Part shown: piece by piece, positions 27,028 to 35,502 of the stretch
How the letters are laid out: each line of letters begins with the position of its first letter
Numbering within the stretch: the stretch's first letter is position 1
Assembly: GCF_900114715.1 (NCBI RefSeq)
Contig: NZ_FOTY01000014.1
Span: 1-64,000 of the forward strand
Source: Salibacterium qingdaonense
GTDB taxonomy: Bacteria; Bacillota; Bacilli; Bacillales; Marinococcaceae
Direction: 5' to 3'
Length of the DNA: 64,000 bases
Program-made: the position numbers and the translations under genes
The notes under the pieces: generated by a model
What the model was told of the DNA's origin: nothing
What the model saw: only the letters and a program-made list of their open reading frames with translations
Database searches by the model: none

Positions 27028-27951
27028 TTATGAATTACTGATTGTCGTAATGTCTATTTCCCCTTGAAGCTGTTTCACTTCCTCTTCCGTGCAGAACGTT
27101 TCTGAAAACGCCGTGGCACTGCCTGCTGCTGAGGCATAAGCGAGTATGTCTTCCGGTTTCTGGAAGACCTTCAATGCTTTAATAAAACCGGCTGTAAGCG
27201 AGTCGCCCGCTCCCACGGAATTCACCGCTTTACGCTTGGGAGGTACAGCGCGGCATGCCCCGTGCGGATGCAGATAGACGGCTCCTGCACCAGCCATGGA
27301 AATAATAACGTGCTCGATGCCGTATTCTTCCATCAGTTTTCTTCCGTAATAGACTGCGTCTTCCGGCTTTTCAATGGTCACGCCGTACAGTTCGCCAAGC
27401 TCGTTATGATTGGGTTTGATAAAAAACGGTGCTGCCTGGACTGCTTTTTTCAAAGGTTCTCCGCTCGTATCAAGATACACCCGCACGTGTTGGTTTTTCA
27501 GCGTATTCATCAGCTCTTCGTAACATCCGGCGGGAAGCGAAGCAGGGAGGCTTCCGGCGATAACAACCTCATCCTCAGCGGTCAATGGTTTCAGTTTATC
27601 TTCGAACGCTTTCCTGTCGGACTGCCTCACTTCCGGCGATACACCATTTACTTCCGTTTCCCCGGATCCTCTCAATTTGACGTTAATGCGGGTATCTCCA
27701 TCCACCGCTGTAAAATCAGTCGATATGTCTTCCTGCTGAAGCATGTCTTTTATATAATCACCGGTAAAACCGCCGGTGAAGCCGAGTGCTGTACTCGGCA
27801 CGCCGAGACGTTTCAGCACACGGGAAACGTTGATTCCCTTCCCTCCCGGATATTTGATATCTCTTTCGGACCGGTTCACAGTTCCTTCCTGAAAACCGGG
27901 AACGTCCACAACATAATCCAGGGCGGGATTAAGCGTCACGGTATAAATCAT
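27028..27951 (-). CDS. fruK: 1-phosphofructokinase
   Basis: PfkB-family kinase that turns fructose 1-phosphate into fructose 1,6-bisphosphate. The opening MIYTVTLNPALDYVVDV, the first signature KYPGGKGINVSRVLKRLG and the C-terminal active-site motif GAGDSLTAGF are all present. It is 307 residues. The ATG overlaps the 3' end of fruR by 4 nt, so I reject the longer frame to 28101. Confidence 0.95.
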   Translation of the reverse strand: MIYTVTLNPALDYVVDVPGFQEGTVNRSERDIKYPGGKGINVSRVLKRLGVPSTALGFTGGFTGDYIKDMLQQEDISTDFTAVDGDTRINVKLRGSGETEVNGVSPEVRQSDRKAFEDKLKPLTAEDEVVIAGSLPASLPAGCYEELMNTLKNQHVRVYLDTSGEPLKKAVQAAPFFIKPNHNELGELYGVTIEKPEDAVYYGRKLMEEYGIEHVIISMAGAGAVYLHPHGACRAVPPKRKAVNSVGAGDSLTAGFIKALKVFQKPEDILAYASAAGSATAFSETFCTEEEVKQLQGEIDITTISNS

Positions 27952-28703
27952 AGTTTCACAACCTTTACTTCTGTTCGCTGCTGCAACTGCTCCAGATATT
28001 TTTCGTCCATACTGTCCGACGTCAGCACTGCTGCTTTCTCCAGCTGTGCGACGCTTGCAAATGAAGTCTCCCCCATTTTGGAAGGATCGGCCAGCACCCA
28101 CGATTTCGAAGACAACGACAGCGCTGTTTTTTTCACAAATGCCTCTTCAGGGTCAGGAGTGGTGTAACCGTGGACAGCGTCCACCCCATTCATCCCAAGA
28201 AAACAGGTATCAAAACGGAATTCATGCATCGACATGACAGCTTTTTCCCCCGTCAGCGCCGATGTTCCCGGTTTGGCTTTTCCGCCGGTCACATAGGTCT
28301 GAATGCCGCGTTCCAGCAGAAGCGGGACGTGAGGGATGCCGTTTGTTACGACGACAATATCCTTCCCGGTGAGATGCGGAATCATTTCCACTGTTGTTGT
28401 ACCGGCATCAAGAAATATACAGTCCCGTTCTTTTACGAGGGATGCCGCCTCCGCTGCAAGAGCCTTTTTATCTTTTTGATTAGTGCTCTGTTTTTCGGCA
28501 ATTGAAGGCTCTTCCAGTTTCCGCTTTAAAAGAGAAGCTCCTCCGTGTAAGCGTTTTATATAATGTTCAGACTCAAGTTCGGTAAGGTCCCGCCTGATGG
28601 TCGACTCGGATGCACCAACAGCGGAAACCAGCTCCTGTACGGACACGGTTTCTCTGGACTGCAGGAAGTTCAGTATCTGTTCTTTTCGCTCCACATGAAG
28701 CAT
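27948..28703 (-). CDS. fruR: DeoR-family fructose operon repressor FruR
   Basis: DeoR-type repressor expected to respond to fructose 1-phosphate. The N-terminal winged helix-turn-helix (VSVQELVSAVGASESTIRRDL, in pieces) precedes a sugar-phosphate sensor domain (IFLDAGTTTVEMIPHL). It is 251 residues and first in fruRKA. The ATG at 28703 follows GAGGAGGG. Its probable operators are the TCAATCA repeats around the promoter, so the gene is likely self-regulated, with CcpA acting at the cre-like site. Confidence 0.93.
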   Translation of the reverse strand: MLHVERKEQILNFLQSRETVSVQELVSAVGASESTIRRDLTELESEHYIKRLHGGASLLKRKLEEPSIAEKQSTNQKDKKALAAEAASLVKERDCIFLDAGTTTVEMIPHLTGKDIVVVTNGIPHVPLLLERGIQTYVTGGKAKPGTSALTGEKAVMSMHEFRFDTCFLGMNGVDAVHGYTTPDPEEAFVKKTALSLSSKSWVLADPSKMGETSFASVAQLEKAAVLTSDSMDEKYLEQLQQRTEVKVVKL

Positions 28704-28727
28704 GATACGCCCTCCTCTCATGTTCAA

Positions 28728-28741
28728 AGGAAACGCTTACT
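28728..28741 (-). promoter_or_regulatory. cre-like site in the fru leader
   Basis: On the minus strand AGTAAGCGTTTCCT fits the CcpA consensus core (AAGCGTTT) with mismatches at the outer positions. It lies about 10-23 nt after the expected transcription start, a place where CcpA blocks elongation. Confidence 0.6.
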
Positions 28742-28757
28742 ATTATTATCTTTCTAT

Positions 28758-28835
28758 ATTATATAACCATTTTCGTTCAAAATCAATCATTATCAATCAT
28801 ATTTTTAATTGATTTTGACTGTAATCAATCATATG
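28758..28835 (-). promoter_or_regulatory. fru operon promoter with FruR-type operator repeats
   Basis: On the minus strand TTGATT (28781-28786) and TATAAT (28758-28763) have a 17-nt spacer. The motif TCAATCA occurs at 28783-28789, 28793-28799 and 28825-28831 on the plus strand, with an inverted copy AATTGATTTTGA at 28807-28818. The first repeat overlaps the -35, as expected for a repressor site. Confidence 0.7.
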
Positions 28836-28872
28836 TAGTCACATTGGTGACGATGGAAGCAGATTGTGCACC

Positions 28873-28938
28873 TTAGATATACTCTAACGGTTACTTTTTC
28901 CCTTTTTTCGTAAAAAGTACCTTTTAGAGCGTATCTAA
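28873..28938. repeat. 66-nt imperfect inverted repeat
   Basis: The left arm TTAGATATACTCTAACGG and the complement of the right arm (TTAGATACGCTCTAAAAGG) match over most positions, and the pairing continues through ACTTTTT with AAAAAGT. It sits between the fru promoter and the ytnP terminator and has no coding frame. It may be a small mobile-element remnant or a structured RNA. Confidence 0.6.
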
Positions 28939-28987
28939 CACTCACATTCTCCTTCAGCCCCCTGAAAAGTGATGCAGAGCGTAAACA

Positions 28988-29024
28988 CAAAAAAGATGAC
29001 TTCTGCTTCTCACAGAAATCATCT
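28988..29024 (-). terminator. ytnP terminator
   Basis: The 12-bp imperfect stem AGATGA(C/T)TTCTG with its complement is followed on the minus strand by TTTTTT, just past the ytnP stop codon. Confidence 0.85.
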
Positions 29025-29030
29025 TCTCCG

Positions 29031-29879
29031 TCATGCCCCGTTATTCCCAAGTATATGCTGCTGCGTACCGCCCTCTTCATCAAACTGAACCGCCCGGTAT
29101 CTGCAGTCATGATAAAACGTAAACCAGGACCGGCTGTTGTACCCGAGCTCCATATACCGCTGTTTTACCGCTATAGAATCCATCGGGTAATCATCATAGG
29201 CGGTTACCCACAATACAGGCTGATGGGCAAGTGTTGGCATATTGTCCGCCATATGGATGAGCGTTTCTTCCCCCTGCTCCATGGTAATAATACTCATACC
29301 CCGGCTGTGGCCGCCGGTTTTTTTCATCGTTATTCCGGGAGCCGGGATGCAGGTCTCCTCATATGTTTCCACCTGGCTGCGTACCGGTTTCCAGTTTTGT
29401 TCCCAGTACGTGTTCGCAGACCGGATATTCGGGTTGGTCGTTTCCGCCCACTCTTCAGCTGAGGTCCGGATGACCGCGTTCTCAAAGACAGGAACATCCT
29501 CTCCGTGCTGATGCTTAACAAGCCCGGCCGCATGGTCATAATGCATATGCGTCATCAGAACGTCATCAATGTCCGCCGTTGTTAATCCAAGCGCATGCAG
29601 ATCCTCTTCAATCTGTGATTCCTCCGTGATGCCGAAGTTGCGCTTCTGCTTTTCTGTGAAACGACCATTGCCAATACCCGCTTCTATCAACATGGTTCGG
29701 CCGTTTCCCTGCACCAGAATAGGATCGCAGCGCGTCTCGACCTGATTCTGTTCGTTCACCGGATATTTCCGGGACCACAGCGGCTTTGGTACAACACCGA
29801 AAATCGCACCGCCGTCCGGATGTGTGACGCCGCCCCGCAGCCACGTCAGCTTGTAATCCCCGATTGTCAGCTGCTCCAT
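29031..29879 (-). CDS. ytnP: Metallo-beta-lactamase-fold lactonase-like protein YtnP
   Basis: A 282-residue metallo-beta-lactamase-fold hydrolase closely resembling B. subtilis YtnP, reported as a quorum-quenching lactonase. The opening THPDGGAIFGVVPKPLWS is typical. The zinc motif HMHYDHAAG is at 111-119, and further histidines (GGHSRGM, then IHMADNMPT) complete the site. The substrate here is inferred only from the family. The gene is 10 nt downstream of trmB and preceded by AGGAGGG. Confidence 0.92.
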   Translation of the reverse strand: MEQLTIGDYKLTWLRGGVTHPDGGAIFGVVPKPLWSRKYPVNEQNQVETRCDPILVQGNGRTMLIEAGIGNGRFTEKQKRNFGITEESQIEEDLHALGLTTADIDDVLMTHMHYDHAAGLVKHQHGEDVPVFENAVIRTSAEEWAETTNPNIRSANTYWEQNWKPVRSQVETYEETCIPAPGITMKKTGGHSRGMSIITMEQGEETLIHMADNMPTLAHQPVLWVTAYDDYPMDSIAVKQRYMELGYNSRSWFTFYHDCRYRAVQFDEEGGTQQHILGNNGA

Positions 29880-29889
29880 GAAAACCCTC

Positions 29890-30546
29890 CTATTCCGCTT
29901 TCTCCTCGTTTGGAAAGAATGCTTCCAATCTGTAAATCGGCTGCCCTTTCTGATAAAACTTCCGCTCATATTCTGTCATAATATTATGTTCCATGCCGCT
30001 GTTATGAAGATCAAGAGAAATATTTTTCAGTACCATTCCGTATCGTGACATGCTTTCCAGACTGTATTCAAACAAAACTTGATTATCGGTTTTCATATGG
30101 ATATCATGCTCATTCCGGAGTACTTTTTCGTATAAATCCAAAAACATTTTATACGTCAGGCGCCTTTTTTCATGCCTCTTCTTCGGCCACGGGTCAGTGA
30201 AATTGACAAACAGCCTGTCCACTTCATTTTCACCAAAAAAGTCAAGTAGATTTAAGACATCCCCGTGAATAAAACGGATATTTTCCCGTCTTTCATGAAG
30301 AATGCGCTGCATTCCTGTAACGAGGACGCTCTCGTATTTTTCCATTCCAATAAAATTGATATCCGGGTAGGCCCGGCTCATTTCATCAATAAATTTCCCT
30401 TTTCCGGTACCAAGTTCGACATGAACCGGATTGTCATTGCCAAAAAGCTCTCTCCATCCGCCTGTTACCTGGGATGGATCCGATACCACCAGTTCCGGAT
30501 GCTGCCGGATCCAGTCTCCGGCCCATGGTTTACGGCGCAGCCGCAT
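29890..30546 (-). CDS. trmB: tRNA (guanine-N7-)-methyltransferase
   Basis: SAM-dependent enzyme that makes m7G46 in the tRNA variable loop. The SAM site VHVELGTGKGKFI and the signature NFTDPWPKKRHEKRRL are present. It is 218 residues from the ATG at 30546, which lies 8 nt after AGGAGG. An in-frame ATG at 30552 is too close to that site. It follows ytmP as in B. subtilis, but the small ytzH gene between them is missing. Confidence 0.95.
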   Translation of the reverse strand: MRLRRKPWAGDWIRQHPELVVSDPSQVTGGWRELFGNDNPVHVELGTGKGKFIDEMSRAYPDINFIGMEKYESVLVTGMQRILHERRENIRFIHGDVLNLLDFFGENEVDRLFVNFTDPWPKKRHEKRRLTYKMFLDLYEKVLRNEHDIHMKTDNQVLFEYSLESMSRYGMVLKNISLDLHNSGMEHNIMTEYERKFYQKGQPIYRLEAFFPNEEKAE

Positions 30547-30612
30547 GTGCATTCCCTCCTGTTCCAATATTCCCTGCCGTTTCTTTTAACCCGGCAGCAA
30601 GTGCCGGATGTC

Positions 30613-30643
30613 ATAAAAGTCCGACCCGCCGGGCCGGACTTTC
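30613..30643 (-). terminator. ytmP terminator
   Basis: The stem AAAGTCCGACCCG pairs with CGGGCCGGACTTT, with a short T-run on the minus strand, in the 173-nt gap between ytmP and trmB. trmB may therefore have its own promoter in the remaining sequence, though none is clear. Confidence 0.8.
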
Positions 30644-30719
30644 AGATAGTATGAGAAACTCCCACGCTGCACACGTCCTGAAGGCAGTGCAGACGACTCA
30701 TCCTGTGGAAGCTGATCTT

Positions 30720-31520
30720 TTAAACGGTGCCGTATACGAGACTGCGGACATAGTCCGTCCATGACGCAGCTTTCTGGTTAAAACCCCTGCTCCGGTGATA
30801 AAGAGCCCGTTCAAGAGCATCTGCTGTGACGTACCAGTGCATCCGCCTTTTCAGGTTGCCGGTAAGGGAAAGTCCGTAATGGCGCAGCCACTGTTCCCAT
30901 TCTCCCACCGGTATATACTCATACAAAAGAAGCCCAAGATCAAAAGCCGGATCCGCAACCGTTGCTCCGTCCCAATCTATTAAATATAATTCATTACTGG
31001 AATTAATCATCCAGTTATTGTGATTGATATCACAGTGACAGACAACCATCGGTGATGATACCACTTCCGAATAAGCAGCAAGCAGGTAATGAAGGGCCTC
31101 CTGAAATAACGGGGGAAATGTTTCATCCTGCTGCATCTGTGATTTTAAGTTCTCAATGATTATTGATGGCGTCAGCGGCTCATTTCCAATCCGCTTGAAC
31201 ATATCAAGCAGTTCGCTGGATGCATGTATCTTGCTCAGGAGGCCGGCGACATCCGCGCGGTTCATGTCGGAGGCACGCAGTTCGCGTCCGTGCACCCAGC
31301 GCTGTGCTGTAATAACGTCTCCGTTTTCCAGACGCTTTGTCCACAATAACTTTGGAACTATTCCTTCGGCAGAAAGCACTGCTAAAAAAGGGGAGGAGTT
31401 ACGTTTTAGAAACAGCTTCTGCTCTCCGGCCCAGGCAATATACGCTTCACCGGTCGTTCCGCCTGCAGGTTCAACGGTCCATTCATTTCCCAATAGAAGA
31501 TCCAATACCTTCACCCTCAT
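30720..31520 (-). CDS. ytmP: Aminoglycoside-phosphotransferase/choline-kinase-like protein YtmP
   Basis: A 266-residue protein of the APH/choline kinase fold. The catalytic loop VCHCDINHNNWM and the metal motif LIDWDGATVADPAFDLG are intact, so it is probably an active small-molecule kinase. The substrate is unknown. The ATG at 31520 is preceded by GAGGAAA, 11 nt away. A possible promoter on the minus strand is TAAACA-17 nt-TATAGT near 31543-31571. Confidence 0.87.
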   Translation of the reverse strand: MRVKVLDLLLGNEWTVEPAGGTTGEAYIAWAGEQKLFLKRNSSPFLAVLSAEGIVPKLLWTKRLENGDVITAQRWVHGRELRASDMNRADVAGLLSKIHASSELLDMFKRIGNEPLTPSIIIENLKSQMQQDETFPPLFQEALHYLLAAYSEVVSSPMVVCHCDINHNNWMINSSNELYLIDWDGATVADPAFDLGLLLYEYIPVGEWEQWLRHYGLSLTGNLKRRMHWYVTADALERALYHRSRGFNQKAASWTDYVRSLVYGTV

Positions 31521-31850
31521 TTTTACAGTTTCCTCTTTCAACCACTATATCAGGCAGAAATTCGTCTGTTTATCTATTATTGTCCATTCCTTCCGGAAGT
31601 CCGGATGAACGTGCGTGACATGGGAATTTTTCCGTTCTTCATTTATTTCAATGTCGTAAAAGAGCGAATCGTTTTTAATAGTATCAAAGTTTTTGATACA
31701 TCGTCAACGACAACCTTTGTTCGTTCTCTTGCCGGACAGAGGCGGCTGGTGGCGCTTCGGATGGAGTGGTCGATCTTCTTCTTTTTTTTTACCCGGCAGG
31801 AGTGATATAGTTAAAACGTATGAATGATTTATATTTGGAGGATTATTGTC
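31521..31850. other. Divergent ytmP-purU gap with nested inverted repeats
   Basis: No gene is seen in these 330 nt. They hold the perfect inverted repeat GTATCAAA-GTT-TTTGATAC (31681-31699), flanked by AAGAGCGAA and TTCGTTCTCTT, which can pair around it. This could be a leader structure or operator for purU. No riboswitch family is recognised. Confidence 0.5.
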
Positions 31851-32723
31851 ATGTACGAAACCCATCTATCGAATCGGGCGCGTCTGTTAATATCCTGCCC
31901 GGACCAGCCCGGTATTGTAGCTGCTGTGTCGCAGTATCTGCAGGAGCAGCAGGCTAATATTGTACAGTCCGACCAATACAGCACGGATCCGGAAGGCGGA
32001 ACATTTTTCATGCGTATTGAATTTAACCTGCCTTCTTTCGAGGAACGTTTCCCTCGTATTCTACAGGGATTTGCATCTATTGCCGACTCGTTTCAAATGA
32101 GCTGGCGGCTCGAACAGGAACGCAAGCGGAAGAAAATGGCTGTGTTTGTATCCAAAGAGGACCATTGTCTGCTGGAGCTCTTATGGCGCTGGCGTTCCGG
32201 TGAGCTGGAAGTGGACATTCCGGTCGTCATCAGCAACCATGATCACCTTCGTGATATTGTCGAAAGTTACGGCATTGCTTTCCGGCATATTCCGGTCACC
32301 AAAGAAACAAAACTTCAGGCGGAACAACAACAAAAAGAAGTGATAGATTCATATGATATTGATTTCATCGTGCTGGCGCGCTACATGCAGATTCTTTCTC
32401 CTTCGTTTGTGAAGTCGTTTCAGCATAAGGTCATCAACATCCACCACTCTTTTCTGCCGGCTTTTATCGGCGCCAACCCTTATCAAAAAGCCTTTGACCG
32501 CGGCGTAAAGCTGATCGGTGCGACTGCCCACTATATAACGGATGATCTCGATGAAGGGCCAATTATCGACCAGGAAGTTCTCCGGGTCAATCACCGCTAC
32601 GGAGCAAAAGACCTGAAAGTCGCCGGACGTAACGTGGAGAAAATTGCACTTGCCCGGGCCGTCGACTGGCATATCCAGGACAAAATCCTCGTTTACGAAA
32701 ACAAAACGATTATTTTCAACTAG
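31851..32723 (+). CDS. purU: Formyltetrahydrofolate deformylase
   Basis: Splits 10-formyl-THF into formate and THF, balancing one-carbon pools. An N-terminal ACT domain (LLISCPDQPGIVAAVSQYL) is followed by the formyltransferase-like catalytic domain with NIHHSFLPAF and the conserved Asp in ATAHYITDDLDEGPII. It is 290 residues. The ATG at 31851 follows GGAGG by 9 nt. Its stop codon is directly followed by the stop codon of the converging gene. Confidence 0.95.
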   Translation: MYETHLSNRARLLISCPDQPGIVAAVSQYLQEQQANIVQSDQYSTDPEGGTFFMRIEFNLPSFEERFPRILQGFASIADSFQMSWRLEQERKRKKMAVFVSKEDHCLLELLWRWRSGELEVDIPVVISNHDHLRDIVESYGIAFRHIPVTKETKLQAEQQQKEVIDSYDIDFIVLARYMQILSPSFVKSFQHKVINIHHSFLPAFIGANPYQKAFDRGVKLIGATAHYITDDLDEGPIIDQEVLRVNHRYGAKDLKVAGRNVEKIALARAVDWHIQDKILVYENKTIIFN

Positions 32724-33677
32724 TCAGTCTTCCTCTTCCATATCTTCCATCAGTTCCCTCCGCCGAAAAGATGTCGTCAACGTATGCTGCAGTAAAGTTT
32801 CCGCCGCATACAGCTGATTTTTCTTAATCGGCGAGGGGGTTCTTTTTCTTTTCTCAAACCAGGCATCGTGATTTCGTTTATCCACCATTTCCACTTTCAT
32901 TCCCGGGGCCCGGTGGTCAATGACAGAGGACGGGGACCATACTGCCCGCTGCAGCTCCATTTCAAGCGACTGCTCCTGAAATATAGATTGAATGACACGG
33001 CTCATTCGATTAAGCGAAATCACCGGGTTAACGATACGGTGTCTGCTCTTATGAACATACTCGTTCCAGTAACGACCCGAGGACGTCTCAAACACACTGT
33101 TTTTATCTCCGGATAGGCAGGACAGGCAGATAATTTCTGTCGGACTGATCAGAATGATATCCATGTCCAGCGGAGCACTCCCGACAGAGAATACCGGATA
33201 ATATAAAATAAGATAGTTATCAGGCAGGAATCGAAGCAGAAACCTCAAGTTCTGATCATATTTATAAACAGGATTCATACGCGATTCTTCCAGAATGGAT
33301 GCACTCGCCCACCTCAGCTGAGCCATGAATAACTCTTCAAAGAACATATCCTTCAATTGCTCAAGCGATTTTCCTTCGTAAAAAACAGAGCGGTCATCCG
33401 CCTCCTGCGCCGGTTCTTCTTTTTTTCCGCGCCTTTCCTGAAACTGTTTCAATCGGTTGACAGCTCCCTGAAAAAAACCTTCCCCCGCTTCTTCAAGCCA
33501 GTCCTCCAGCGTTTCTTCCTGAAGAGGCTCCTGCGCATTTTCATTATTCACCTTTCTCCAATCGCGTTTCATACTCTCCCACCGCTCTTTTTTCAAGCGG
33601 GAAAAACGACTCAGGTAGCGCTGCATATCATTCATGTACCTTGATGTATAATCTTCCAGTTTTATTAAATGAGCCAT
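32724..33677 (-). CDS. NERD-like protein (YtlQ type)
   Basis: A 317-residue protein. The N-terminal half is strongly charged and helical (RLKKERWESMKRDWRKV; later RRGKKEEPAQEADD). The middle (about 150-215) looks like a NERD/nuclease-related fold: YPVFSVGSAPLDMDIILISPTEIICL. Position next to thpR suggests B. subtilis YtlQ. No function is established. There is no gap between its stop and that of purU, and no terminator between them. Confidence 0.72.
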   Translation of the reverse strand: MAHLIKLEDYTSRYMNDMQRYLSRFSRLKKERWESMKRDWRKVNNENAQEPLQEETLEDWLEEAGEGFFQGAVNRLKQFQERRGKKEEPAQEADDRSVFYEGKSLEQLKDMFFEELFMAQLRWASASILEESRMNPVYKYDQNLRFLLRFLPDNYLILYYPVFSVGSAPLDMDIILISPTEIICLSCLSGDKNSVFETSSGRYWNEYVHKSRHRIVNPVISLNRMSRVIQSIFQEQSLEMELQRAVWSPSSVIDHRAPGMKVEMVDKRNHDAWFEKRKRTPSPIKKNQLYAAETLLQHTLTTSFRRRELMEDMEEED

Positions 33678-33692
33678 GATAACCCCTCCTTA

Positions 33693-34382
33693 TCAAAAGA
33701 AAATCGCTGTCAGTAATGGGGTGATAAAGGAGAGAAGCAGAGCGCTGAGTGTCATCGCCACAGATCCTGCTGTCCCTTCCAGTTCACTATTTTCAAGTGC
33801 TTTTGCCGTTCCTATGGCATGGGAAGCTGCTCCGAAAGAAATCCCTTTGGCAAGAGACTGTGATATGCCGGTAAAAGCAAACACATAGGACGCACTCACG
33901 ACACCGCCTATACCTGCAACCATGACAAAAACAGCCGCAACAGCCGGAATACCTCCTGTCGTCTGTGCGATATCCATGGCGACCGGTGTCGTAACCGATT
34001 TCGGAAGAACGGTCGCAATCAATTCGTCATCCAGACCCAGCCACCTTGCAGGAACATACCCCGACAGCACCCCCGCCACCGCACCTGCTGTGACACCGGC
34101 AGTGAGTGGAAATGCATATTTTTTCACCGTTTCGCGCTGTTTGTACAGAGGCAGGGCAAGAGCCACCACTGCAGGACCCAGCAGTTTTTCAATCCATTGT
34201 CCGCCTGACATGTAAGTCGAATAGGAAATATCCATAACAAGCAGAAACAAGACAATGGTGATCGTTCCGGTGACAATCGGCAGCGTAATCGGATACGGAA
34301 AACGCCGGTAAAACCGCCGGGTTCCTTGATAAACCGCCACTGTTCCTGCCAAAGCCGCAAGTGCCGGAAGCCATTCATTCAT
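33693..34382 (-). CDS. lrgB: LrgB/CidB-family membrane protein
   Basis: A 229-residue membrane protein with six or seven helices and the family segment PKSVTTPVAMDIAQTTGG near the middle. LrgA/LrgB and CidA/CidB pairs modulate autolysis or export small acids such as pyruvate. Which of the two this pair is cannot be told from the sequence. The start overlaps the lrgA end by 8 nt. Confidence 0.9.
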   Translation of the reverse strand: MNEWLPALAALAGTVAVYQGTRRFYRRFPYPITLPIVTGTITIVLFLLVMDISYSTYMSGGQWIEKLLGPAVVALALPLYKQRETVKKYAFPLTAGVTAGAVAGVLSGYVPARWLGLDDELIATVLPKSVTTPVAMDIAQTTGGIPAVAAVFVMVAGIGGVVSASYVFAFTGISQSLAKGISFGAASHAIGTAKALENSELEGTAGSVAMTLSALLLSFITPLLTAIFF

Positions 34383-34740
34383 CGTGGGACCCCCTTTTTA
34401 ACAGCAGCTGCACCGTCCAGCCGGACGTAACAAGCACCAGCAGTGTGCTTACATACGCGATCACCACAAGCCACAACCCCTCGCCGGCAAATAAAGATGT
34501 ATGAGCAATAACACCTGCTGTCACCGGCAGAAAAAGCAGCGGCATATGAGACAGGAGAAGGGATGTACCCTGTTCAAGCCATGCCGGTTTGACGATGTTG
34601 AGGGAGAAGCAGGCAAGCAGCAAAAGCATACCGATAATACTTCCGGGTATCATAAGTTGGAGCGCTTCCTGAATCCATACTCCTGTATAATAAAAAACAA
34701 ACAATATCGCAATATGAAAGACAATTCGAATAGTCTGCAC
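34375..34740 (-). CDS. lrgA: LrgA/CidA-family holin-like protein
   Basis: A 121-residue protein with four hydrophobic segments and the family motif MIPGSIIGMLLL near residues 30-41, followed by PLLFLPVTAGVIAH. It is holin-like and acts with the adjacent LrgB-type protein in the cytoplasmic membrane. The start is GTG, 6 nt after AGGGGA. No LytSR-type regulator is nearby. Confidence 0.88.
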   Translation of the reverse strand: MQTIRIVFHIAILFVFYYTGVWIQEALQLMIPGSIIGMLLLLACFSLNIVKPAWLEQGTSLLLSHMPLLFLPVTAGVIAHTSLFAGEGLWLVVIAYVSTLLVLVTSGWTVQLLLKRGSHDE

Positions 34741-34777
34741 CTTTTATCCCCTACAATCCTGGTTCTCTGTTTTCATT

Positions 34778-35335
34778 TCAGCTTTCAGCGAGCGGAAAGG
34801 TTCCCATCCTCTCATATTTGGGTATGCGGTGAGGGTGCGTCCGGAAAAGGACAGCTTCTTTTACCGTCCATTCGATCGTTTCAAGCGCAGGCAGACAGTC
34901 GAAGCGTTCGGAAAATGAAGACGTTTCGGTCCACTTCCGGGCTAACGTAATATGGGGGCGGTATTGTCGTTTCTCTTCCGTAAAGCCCGCAGAGACACAG
35001 CTTGCGGCGACACGCTGCTGGAAATGCTGCAATTCCTGCGGACATGCCGTGCGCGCCCATAAAACCTTCGGTGCCTGCCGGGGACCGAAATATCCTATTC
35101 CGCCTGCCTGCATCGTAAATGCAGAATGTGCGGCACAGCTTTGCTGCAGTAGTTCCATTGTCTGTTGAACAGTGTATGTATCGGCTGCACCGAGAAAAAA
35201 CAGGGTTATATGGTAGTCGTCAGGATGTACCCAGTTTTTAAACGAGAGGCTCGGCGCTGCTTTCCGGGTCCACACAGCTAGTTTTTCTTTTACCTCTACG
35301 GGCAGGGCAAGCGCGGTGAAATAATGCGGTTCCAT
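34778..35335 (-). CDS. thpR: RNA 2',3'-cyclic phosphodiesterase ThpR (2H family)
   Basis: A 2H phosphoesterase of 185 residues that opens 2',3'-cyclic phosphates on RNA and was formerly called 2'-5' RNA ligase. Both catalytic HxT motifs are visible: HITLFFLG (His42, Thr44) and HITLAR (His128, Thr130). It matches YtlP in B. subtilis. GGGAGG lies 7 nt before the ATG. Confidence 0.92.
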   Translation of the reverse strand: MEPHYFTALALPVEVKEKLAVWTRKAAPSLSFKNWVHPDDYHITLFFLGAADTYTVQQTMELLQQSCAAHSAFTMQAGGIGYFGPRQAPKVLWARTACPQELQHFQQRVAASCVSAGFTEEKRQYRPHITLARKWTETSSFSERFDCLPALETIEWTVKEAVLFRTHPHRIPKYERMGTFPLAES

Positions 35336-35502
35336 GACAATCCTCCCTCGGTGACGTTCCTTTCTTCTCCCTATTATATCGGATGATCCCCATCTTTGCT
35401 AAACACAGAAACAAACGGCTTCGTTTGTGCAAATAGAAGGAAAGGCCGGGAGTATGTTAAGATAAATGATGCATTCGATATGATTCAAAGGAAGTGTCCA
35501 TT

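Noticed and set aside
29272-29400. Frameshift or damage in ytnP
   Set aside because: The reading frame is continuous and all metal-site motifs are intact.
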